A stretch of DNA of 64,000 nt from an uncultured Lachnospiraceae bacterium (GTDB taxonomy: Bacteria; Bacillota_A; Clostridia; Lachnospirales; Lachnospiraceae): the NCBI GenBank assembly GCA_910577835.1, contig CAJTOU010000015.1, forward strand, positions 7,425 to 71,424. The letters are read 5' to 3'. Positions 46,083-52,357 of the stretch are shown piece by piece; position 1 is the first letter of the stretch, and the number at the start of each line of letters is the position of its first letter. The position numbers and the translations under genes are program-made. The notes beneath the pieces are model-generated. The model had not been told where the DNA came from. It was given only the letters and a program-made list of their open reading frames with translations, and searched no databases.

Positions 46083-47279
46083 ATGAATGAGTATAATAGT
46101 AAAAAGGACAGATTAGAGATATTATTTATGAAAGCAGGGATTAAGATAAAAAAGTTTTTTAAAACCAAATTTGGCAGTTATCTGTGGCAGCTTGTAAGTT
46201 CGGCACTGATACTTGCCATAACGGGAGGGATAGGAGTATTTGCGGCATATGCAAAAACAGAGGGGTCTTCCATGACATATGCCAAAGATTATTTTAAAAG
46301 TTTTATGACACATAGCTGGAGTGTTTTATATGGAAAAACAGATTTAAAGAATTCTAAATTTATCAACGAGGAATCCTTTGGCAAAATGATGAATAATATC
46401 GTTCCGGCAAGAGGTTCCGATAATTATGAATTTATAGACAGGGGAAGCGATGGTGCATATCATCTGATTGATGTGGTTTATCAGGAGACAGGCAGTGATA
46501 TTGAACGGACAATGACACTGAGAATGAAAAAGCAGGAGGAGAAAAGCATGCTGATTTTTAATCAGTGGCAGGTTTCTCTGGAAGAGGAGATTATAAAAAA
46601 CTGTACCATTACCGTACCGGTAAAAATGAGTGTAACGGTTGACGGGGTCAGTCTGGCAGACTGCCCGTATACAGATGATGAGACAGGAAGTCTTCGAACT
46701 TATACACTTGATGAAGTGCTTGCAGGAATTCATTCGGTAGAATTGACCTCCGCAGGAACAGGAAGTACACAGGAGAGTTTTTTGTGGAGTGAAAGCCGTT
46801 CTTCCTATACTGTACAGACAACAGAACTTCCATTAAGCAATGATATTATAACAACATGTTCAGATAATGCGATTGATATTATTGTGGGAATTTACAGTGG
46901 AGTTTTGACGAATGCAGGCTGTGATGCCGTGAAGGAATTTTTTCCATCAGATGAAGATAAAGCCGGAGTAGATGCTGTATATGCAGAAATGGCGGCAGCA
47001 GTGAATCAGGAGGATGGGAGTACTCTTCTGACAATGACGTTTGACAGTTATGATACAGAAGTACTGGACTATGTGTTTGGCCAGAGCTTTGGAGTAAAGT
47101 TTGTCTTTGGAACAACATTCAGCGCAAAGGGAAGCCGGACACAGCTCACAGGAGTAAGACAGAGTTATGAAGGAAATACATGGGGCGAGGCAATTGTCAG
47201 ATTTGAATGTCGCGACGGAAACTGGGTTCCGTGCAGAATTGAGATGGCATGCTTTGATTACAGCAAGCCGGAAGAATAA
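46083..47279 (+). CDS. Membrane-anchored extracytoplasmic protein of unknown function
   Basis: 398 aa. Short basic cytoplasmic N-terminus, one helix (LWQLVSSALILAITGGIGVF, about 34-55), then an external part of about 340 residues. Within it VPVKMSVTVDGVSLADC and TLDEVLAGIHSVEL resemble the Ig-like/PEGA-type repeat domains of TcaA-like proteins, and the last 100 residues (VYAEMAAAVNQEDGSTLLTM ... YEGNTWGEAIVRFECRDGNW) resemble an NTF2-like fold. A promoter TTGTAT/TATAAT lies about 40 bp upstream. It ends 23 bp before an ABC ATPase, so a joint role is possible but unproven. No strong ribosome site except GGAAAGAG. Confidence 0.65.
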   Translation: MNEYNSKKDRLEILFMKAGIKIKKFFKTKFGSYLWQLVSSALILAITGGIGVFAAYAKTEGSSMTYAKDYFKSFMTHSWSVLYGKTDLKNSKFINEESFGKMMNNIVPARGSDNYEFIDRGSDGAYHLIDVVYQETGSDIERTMTLRMKKQEEKSMLIFNQWQVSLEEEIIKNCTITVPVKMSVTVDGVSLADCPYTDDETGSLRTYTLDEVLAGIHSVELTSAGTGSTQESFLWSESRSSYTVQTTELPLSNDIITTCSDNAIDIIVGIYSGVLTNAGCDAVKEFFPSDEDKAGVDAVYAEMAAAVNQEDGSTLLTMTFDSYDTEVLDYVFGQSFGVKFVFGTTFSAKGSRTQLTGVRQSYEGNTWGEAIVRFECRDGNWVPCRIEMACFDYSKPEE

Positions 47280-47302
47280 ATGACAGGTTGGGATTTTTGC
47301 AA

Positions 47303-47935
47303 ATGAAAATAGAGATAAAGAATTATACAAAGATTATCAAAGGCAGCACAGTGCTTGACAATATTAATGTTGTTTTTGAGAGTGGAAAAATATATGGTTT
47401 GAAAGGAAAAAATGGTTCTGGAAAGACTATGCTTATGCGGGCAATATCTGGTTTGATAAGGCCAAGCTCTGGTGAGGTAATGATAGAAAATGAGGTGCTT
47501 GGCAGGGATATTTCTTTTCCCAGAAGCATAGGAGTATTAATAGAAAATCCGGCGTTTCTTGCAAATGAAACTGGATTTTCAAATTTGAGAATGCTGGCGG
47601 ATTTAGGAGAGGGTGTGAGTAATGAAGATATCGAAGCTGTGCTTTCAGAACTGGGACTTGATTCAAAGGACAAAAAAAGCTATAAAAAATATTCACTGGG
47701 CATGAAGCAGAAGCTTGGCATTGCCGCCGCAGTAATGGAACATCCGGATATTATTATATTGGATGAGCCGATTAATGCGTTAGACCAGGATTCGGTGGAA
47801 GTGGTAAAGAAAATCATTATCAGGGAGAGAGACAGAGGGGCTGTTATTATACTGGCATGTCATGATACAGAGGAGCTGGAATATCTCTCGGATGAGATTG
47901 TTTGTATACAGGACGGGAAAATTATATCCGGATAA
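47303..47935 (+). CDS. ABC transporter ATP-binding protein without adjacent permease
   Basis: 210 aa. Walker A GLKGKNGSGKTMLMRAISGL, signature KYSLGMKQKLGIAAAVMEHP (LGMKQ instead of LSGGQ, typical for bacitracin/drug and BcrA-like ATPases), Walker B PDIIILDEPINALD and H-loop ACHDTEEL. No membrane subunit of the ABC-2 kind is encoded next to it; the upstream membrane-anchored protein has only one helix. I start at the ATG at 47303; a TTG at 47288 is in frame. Role (export, lantibiotic immunity, or other) unknown. Confidence 0.85.
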   Translation: MKIEIKNYTKIIKGSTVLDNINVVFESGKIYGLKGKNGSGKTMLMRAISGLIRPSSGEVMIENEVLGRDISFPRSIGVLIENPAFLANETGFSNLRMLADLGEGVSNEDIEAVLSELGLDSKDKKSYKKYSLGMKQKLGIAAAVMEHPDIIILDEPINALDQDSVEVVKKIIIRERDRGAVIILACHDTEELEYLSDEIVCIQDGKIISG

Positions 47936-47958
47936 AATATTTGCAGTTTAAGAAAGAA

Positions 47959-48010
47959 AATCATAAAATACAGCAGCAGATAATAACAAAAGCTGCTGTA
48001 TTTTATGATT
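47959..48010. terminator. Bidirectional terminator between ABC ATPase and RHH genes
   Basis: Perfect 19-bp stem, arms 47959-47977 and 47992-48010 (ATAAAATACAGCAGC / GCTGCTGTATTTTAT as cores), 14-nt loop, A and T runs at the two ends. Lies between convergent genes. Confidence 0.92.
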
Positions 48011-48037
48011 TATAAGAGAATGGCTGTATGATAATTG

Positions 48038-48304
48038 TCAGTTTTCTGATTTTTTCTTACGATTTCGGACACATTCCGTTAAAAGATATTCCACCTGACC
48101 ATTAATTGAACGAAAATCAGCTTCGGCCCATGCAGCGATTTCATCCCAGAGAGAAGGAGAGAGACGAAGAAGCATTTGTTTTTTCGCTTTCTCCTTTTCT
48201 TTTAGATTTTTTTCGCGTTTCTTAATTTCAGCTTCCATTTCAGCAATTGACTTCAGCCGCTCTTTTAATTTATTTTCCTTTTCTTTCAGTTCTTCGTCTG
48301 GCAC
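48038..48304 (-). CDS. Ribbon-helix-helix (Arc-type) protein with coiled-coil N-terminus
   Basis: 88 aa, GTG start behind GGGAGGT. Residues 1-42 are a charged coiled coil (KLKERLKSIAEMEAEIKKRE), residues 43-80 an Arc/MetJ-type ribbon-helix-helix (QMLLRLSPSLWDEIAAWAEA, SINGQVEYLLTECV), ending in a basic tail. It follows the SPFH gene by 60 bp on the same strand. It may bind the palindrome ATGATATC/GATATCAT at 49368-49388 upstream of the SPFH gene (inference). Confidence 0.8.
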   Translation of the reverse strand: MPDEELKEKENKLKERLKSIAEMEAEIKKREKNLKEKEKAKKQMLLRLSPSLWDEIAAWAEADFRSINGQVEYLLTECVRNRKKKSEN

Positions 48305-48364
48305 ATATAACCTCCCATTTATATATAGAAAATATTAATAGGTACTGTTGTTTTATATGAAATA

Positions 48365-49351
48365 TTAATAGATGCTGCCGCTGTTTACGATTGGCTGTGC
48401 ATCCTTGTTTCCGCATAATACAACTAAAAGATTGCTTACCATGGCAGCCTTTCTTTCTTCGTCAAGAACAACGATTTCTTCTTCTCCAAGCTGGTCAATC
48501 GCCATTTTAACCATACTTACAGCGCCTTCTACAATTTTCTGTCTTGCTGCAATAATTGCGGAAGCCTGTTGTCTCTGTAACATGGCAGCGGCAATTTCCT
48601 CCGAATATGCTAGATGTGTGATACGTACCTCCTGAATATTCAGTCCCGCATCGCGGACTCTTTCCTGAAGGTCTTTCTGCATAATATCAGCGATTTCCTG
48701 AGAGCTTCCACGAAGTGTTTTTTCTTCTGAATCAGTTTCAATATTGTCATAAGGATAAAGTCTTGCGATATGACGAATAGTGGAATCACATTGTATAGAC
48801 AGATATTCAGAATAGTTTTCTACATTAAATACTGCTTTTGTCGGGTTTTCTACATTCCAGATAACCACAGAACCAATAATAACAGGGTTGCCAAGCACAT
48901 CGTTTACCTTCTGCTTTTCATTGCTTAATGTCATTGTCTTTGTGGAAATATTTGCTTTTACCTGAACAGCAGCCGTAGATTCACCGATAGTAATACTGCT
49001 TGTGCTTGTTTTCACAGGGTTGATAGAGCAGACAAAAGGATTTACATAGAAAAATCCGGGTTTTTGGATTGTTCCATAATACTTTCCGAACAATGTGAAT
49101 ACTCTCGCTTCGTTTGGTCCCACGATTTTCAGGCCGGCAAGAAGAATACATACAACCAGTACAGCAATAATGCTGGTAGTAAGGAGTATAGCTCCTATAA
49201 CAATCCGGGAACTGGATAATAAAAATGAACTGTAAACGATTCCGCCAATGCTGGCTATAAGTCCTAAAAGAAGCAAAACAAGAGCTGCTCCCCCACTGAA
49301 GGGATGTAAATTTTTTTCAGTTACACTTTCTTTTTTTGAATTTTCGTTCAT
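48365..49351 (-). CDS. SPFH/Band 7 (prohibitin-stomatin type) membrane protein
   Basis: 328 aa. Two N-terminal membrane segments (GGAALVLLLLGLIASIGGIV; IVIGAILLTTSIIAVLVVCI) followed by the SPFH domain (VGPNEARVFTLFGKYYGTIQ, PGFFYVNPF, GNPVIIGSVVIWNVENPTKA) and a helical flotillin-like part (RVRDAGLNIQEVRITHLAYS, MLQRQQASAIIAARQKIVEG). SPFH proteins scaffold membrane microdomains and often regulate proteases. Paired with an RHH protein. GGAGGTT precedes the ATG. Confidence 0.92.
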   Translation of the reverse strand: MNENSKKESVTEKNLHPFSGGAALVLLLLGLIASIGGIVYSSFLLSSSRIVIGAILLTTSIIAVLVVCILLAGLKIVGPNEARVFTLFGKYYGTIQKPGFFYVNPFVCSINPVKTSTSSITIGESTAAVQVKANISTKTMTLSNEKQKVNDVLGNPVIIGSVVIWNVENPTKAVFNVENYSEYLSIQCDSTIRHIARLYPYDNIETDSEEKTLRGSSQEIADIMQKDLQERVRDAGLNIQEVRITHLAYSEEIAAAMLQRQQASAIIAARQKIVEGAVSMVKMAIDQLGEEEIVVLDEERKAAMVSNLLVVLCGNKDAQPIVNSGSIY

Positions 49352-49367
49352 AATAAAAACCTCCTTT

Positions 49368-49392
49368 ATGATATCGTTTTGATATCATTATA
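49368..49392 (-). promoter_or_regulatory. Operator and -10 box of the SPFH-RHH operon
   Basis: Palindrome ATGATATC (49368-49375) / GATATCAT (49381-49388) with a 5-bp centre, overlapping a minus-strand TATAAT (49392-49387). A related half-site TGATATCAAA lies near 49543. Position over the start site fits repression, possibly by the RHH protein of the operon. Confidence 0.55.
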
Positions 49393-49613
49393 ATATATTA
49401 TCAAAAAGAAAAAGTCAATAAGGATTTTTGCAAATTTTTTGATTTTTCTAAAATTTATTGATTTATATAAGAAAAAACAGTAAACTTAAAAATGAATATA
49501 ATGAAAAGAAGATATTATAATGGCGGCTTCAAGTATTTTCGCTGATATCAAATTGTAGAAAACAGATGAAATTCATAGAATTATATTTGCTATAAAGGAG
49601 GAAACAGATTTTG

Positions 49614-50762
49614 ATGACAGATATTAAATACAAAATGGATTTGGAATATTTATATCATGCCTTGCAAAAGCATCCTTTGCTGATTACAGATGAGCACCAG
49701 AAAGAATGTTTTGAGCAACTATATTTTAGCAAAAAATGCGAAAAATATGATTATAACAGTTTTATAGATGCAGCGACAGAATTAACAGCGTTTTTTCATG
49801 ACGGCCACACGAATATCGAAATACCATATACGTCTGAAAGTCGATGTCTGAGGCTTTTGTGTTGCTGGAATGAAAAAAATGCAAATGAACTGCTGCTTGC
49901 TAAGCGGTATGATGATATACCAGAAGATTCAAGAATAGTTGAAATTGAAGGTATGACAATAAATAATGTAATCAATATAATTTCCCGCAGAATACCACAT
50001 GAAAATATTTTTTTAGTAAAAAGCAGAATGATAAAATATCCATATATTAATTATCATATTTTCAGTGAAATGAATCTGAGGCTGCTGTTCGGTAAAAAAG
50101 ACAAGTATACATTCTCATTTTTCTTAAATGACAAAATAATCAAAAAGGAGATTCCTCTTTCATTTTACGATGGTTTTCTTGATTTTTTGAGCGATGAGGA
50201 CTTTCTTTCTTATGAGATTTGGGATAAAGCAGTGATTATGCATTTAGATTCCTGTATCTGTAATGAAGAATATAAAGAAACACTTAAAAAACTGGCATAT
50301 ATTTGTAAAGAAAAACAAATTGCTTCGTTTATACTGGATTTAAGCCGGAATATGGGCGGTAATTCTGCTGTGATTGACGAGTTTATTTCGTTTACAGATA
50401 CAGAATATTTCAGAAGATACGAGATGATTGATTTTTCTTCTGGAGAGGCAAAGTATATTACAAGAAGACAGGACTTGATTAAGAATCAGAAAAAAGATGT
50501 GCTTTTGCCGAAACAGATATATTGTAAAATTTCGCATCATACATTCAGCAGTGCAAGGACCTTTGCAGTTACTTTAAAGGATAATGGAATTGCACAGATT
50601 ATCGGGTATGAAACTGGTGGAAAGCCTAATTCATATGGTATGCCACAGAAAATGAAACTGCCAGAGAGTAATATCCGTTTTAGAGTATCAAGATGCTGCT
50701 TTTTAAGGCCGAATGCTGATATGGATGCAGCGATTACGCTGGCACCTGATTTAATACTCTAA
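49614..50762 (+). CDS. S41-like (C-terminal processing) peptidase-family protein
   Basis: 382 aa, no signal peptide. The peptidase domain is in the second half: FILDLSRNMGGNSAVIDEFI (the DLRxNxGG block of S41), SHHTFSSARTFAVTLKDNG (nucleophile-type Ser), IGYETGGKPNSYG. The first half has TAFFHDGHTNIEI, where S41 proteins show (D/G)GHT. A PDZ domain is not evident. Cytoplasmic localisation would be unusual for CtpA-like proteases. AAAGGAGG (49595-49601) could also serve a TTG at 49611. Substrate unknown. Confidence 0.8.
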   Translation: MTDIKYKMDLEYLYHALQKHPLLITDEHQKECFEQLYFSKKCEKYDYNSFIDAATELTAFFHDGHTNIEIPYTSESRCLRLLCCWNEKNANELLLAKRYDDIPEDSRIVEIEGMTINNVINIISRRIPHENIFLVKSRMIKYPYINYHIFSEMNLRLLFGKKDKYTFSFFLNDKIIKKEIPLSFYDGFLDFLSDEDFLSYEIWDKAVIMHLDSCICNEEYKETLKKLAYICKEKQIASFILDLSRNMGGNSAVIDEFISFTDTEYFRRYEMIDFSSGEAKYITRRQDLIKNQKKDVLLPKQIYCKISHHTFSSARTFAVTLKDNGIAQIIGYETGGKPNSYGMPQKMKLPESNIRFRVSRCCFLRPNADMDAAITLAPDLIL

Positions 50763-50771
50763 ACTGATATG

Positions 50772-50881
50772 TATTTACGAAATTCCGAAAATATAAAATA
50801 ATTTTGCAAAAGCTATTGACATAATCCATTTTCTATATTATTATGCAATTACGGAATTCCAAAAATATAAATTACGTAATT
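50772..50881 (+). promoter_or_regulatory. Promoter flanked by repeated operator-like sequences
   Basis: Strong promoter TTGACA (50816-50821), 17 bp, TATTAT (50839-50844). Two copies of the motif TTACGRAATTCC-AAAATATAAA lie upstream (about 50774-50797) and downstream (about 50849-50870), the latter with a perfect GGAATTCC palindrome (50853-50860). A further perfect palindrome AATTACGTAATT is at 50870-50881. The winged-helix gene that follows is the natural candidate regulator. Confidence 0.65.
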
Positions 50882-50921
50882 ATAAAATATTTATCTCACA
50901 GAAAGAAAGGAAAATAAAATT

Positions 50922-51578
50922 ATGGAGCGAAATTATGGTAAAGAGATTGATGCTCTCAAAGAGCAAATGGAAAATTTTCAGAATATGGTATCTTTGCAGC
51001 TTGATGAGTTACAGGCTGTAATGCCCAAACTGATTCACAACAAGCCTTCGTCGAAAAAGCTGGAGAGAGTACATGTTATGCAGGAAATGCATCCAGACAG
51101 GCGTCTTAGTGAACAGATGGAAGAGTTGTGCCATGAAACAGAAAAGAGAGGTGTAAGCGGGCTTGTGACCTATCTTGGGGTATATAATTCCGGTGGTCGT
51201 CAGTCTAACTGGATACGAAATACGGTTCCTGTTGGAGATTTGTTATCTCTTATTGACAAGGGTGTGGCAAGCAAAGTGCTTGCCTGTATTGGCAATGAAA
51301 ATCGGCTTGCAATATTGCTTGAGATACTCCGTGGCCCGAAAACAGTGGCTGCACTTGTAGAAAAAGGTCATTTCGGCTCGACAGGACAGGTTTATCATCA
51401 TATGAAGCCGCTGCTTGCAGCGGATATCATTGCAGAGGATAAACAGCAGAAAGGAGTATATGTTGTTCAACCCCACAGAGTACAGGGCATTATTATGCTG
51501 CTGGCAGGCATAAGTGACATGGTAGACGAAACTTACACACAGGGAACGTGGAATTCTGTCGAGGAGAATGAAAGGTAA
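50922..51578 (+). CDS. ArsR-like winged-helix transcriptional regulator with coiled-coil N-terminus
   Basis: 218 aa. Residues 1-35 are a predicted coiled coil (IDALKEQMENFQNMVSLQLD). The C-terminal half is a winged helix: LACIGNENRLAILLEILRGP, VAALVEKGHFGSTGQVYHHM (recognition helix), KPLLAADIIAEDKQQKG. The centre contains GLVTYLGVYNSGGRQSNWIR, an unusual segment. No ArsR metal cysteines seen. AGAAAGGAAA precedes the ATG. The operator repeats around its promoter point to self-regulation. Confidence 0.78.
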   Translation: MERNYGKEIDALKEQMENFQNMVSLQLDELQAVMPKLIHNKPSSKKLERVHVMQEMHPDRRLSEQMEELCHETEKRGVSGLVTYLGVYNSGGRQSNWIRNTVPVGDLLSLIDKGVASKVLACIGNENRLAILLEILRGPKTVAALVEKGHFGSTGQVYHHMKPLLAADIIAEDKQQKGVYVVQPHRVQGIIMLLAGISDMVDETYTQGTWNSVEENER

Positions 51579-51620
51579 ATTTTGATTTGTCTTTTAGTGA
51601 ATATATATGAGATTAATATT

Positions 51621-51884
51621 ATGAGAAAATGGGCATACTTAAAAAAACCATATTATACTAATAAAAGAGATATTGTTTACAAAATTATGATTCATGAACA
51701 GAAAAAGTATACTTTGGTGTATCTGTATTGCGCCAGAGATGCGGTCAGGTGTTCCTATGACAACTACTATCCTGATTTGGAAAGTGCATTGGAGGACTGG
51801 GAAAACGAAATAAATGCAGAAGGCTGGCATATGATAGATGACCCGCTGCCAGACTGTCAGGACGATTGCATAGAGCCAATCTGA
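51621..51884 (+). CDS. Small conserved-type protein of unknown function
   Basis: 87 aa from the ATG at 51621 (MRKWAYLKKPYYTNK); an in-frame TTG at 51582 behind AAAGGT could add 13 residues. Rich in aromatic and acidic residues, ending MIDDPLPDCQDDCIEPI. It resembles small Firmicutes proteins of the WxYLxKPYYT...DPLPxCQ type that I have no function for. It starts 42 bp after the winged-helix gene and is probably cotranscribed. Confidence 0.6.
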   Translation: MRKWAYLKKPYYTNKRDIVYKIMIHEQKKYTLVYLYCARDAVRCSYDNYYPDLESALEDWENEINAEGWHMIDDPLPDCQDDCIEPI

Positions 51885-52025
51885 GTAAAGAACAGATTGA
51901 AGGTTTTGAAGCCTCCAGCCGCAAAGGAATTTGAAGCATCACTGGACGAGGCGCAGTCTGCCGGATATAAAGAAAGCAATATAGATAATATCGTTAGATT
52001 TGTAAGAAAGAGAAAAAGAGGATGA
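51885..52025 (+). pseudogene. Antitoxin-like remnant
   Basis: In frame directly after the stop of the small gene, 46 codons read VKNRLKVLKPPAAKEFEASL, then DEAQSAGYKESNIDNIVRFV and a basic end, without start codon or ribosome site. The layout, directly before a PIN-toxin remnant, suggests the C-terminal part of its antitoxin. Inference. Confidence 0.45.
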
Positions 52026-52130
52026 AATTGTAGTAAACACAGACGTTCTGATTTGTTGATTTTAGGTCATTGTGAAAATATTGAAATTGTAACAGCAAAA
52101 CAGTTTTGTGAGAAGTATTCAGAGAAGTAA
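52024..52130 (+). pseudogene. PIN-domain toxin remnant with internal deletion
   Basis: Starting at 52024 the frame gives EIVVNTDVLIC then stop; IVVNTDVLI is the typical first strand of a PIN domain with its catalytic Asp. Shifted by one frame, 52050-52130 gives DLLILGHCENIEIVTAKQF and CEKYSEK, the typical PIN C-terminus. The about 80 residues between are missing, so the toxin is dead. Together with 51885-52025 it is a VapBC-like relic. Confidence 0.6.
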
Positions 52131-52243
52131 TGAAAGAATTATTTCTTTGAATACTTTTTTCAAATTTTTCTAAACTTTTTGCAGCTTTTAAAGAAAAAAT
52201 TCTAATTTTATTTAATACCTTCTTTTTCAGAACAAAATATCAC

Positions 52244-52272
52244 TTGTACATAGAAAAGGATTGTAATATAAT
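52244..52272 (+). promoter_or_regulatory. Promoter of the REC-GGDEF-EAL gene
   Basis: TTGTAC (52244-52249), 17 bp, TATAAT (52267-52272). Supports the ATG at 52358 as start, with a leader of about 80 nt. Confidence 0.65.
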
Positions 52273-52357
52273 AAATATTATACAATGGTCGGAATGTTAT
52301 GAAAGTGATATTTTAAATGAAAGAAAAATCGGTCTTACATTCAGAGAGGAGATATCT

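Larger units (their letters stand above)
51885..52357. other. Gap with relic genes and promoter
   Basis: 473 bp: antitoxin and PIN toxin relics (51885-52130), a weak hairpin AAAGAA/TTCTTT with T runs (about 52134-52160), and the promoter of the next gene (52244-52272). Confidence 0.5.

Noticed and set aside
51885..51950. Alternative frame ANLSKEQIEGFEASSRKGI as a real small protein
   Set aside because: Too short, no start codon or ribosome site; better seen as part of the relic antitoxin region.
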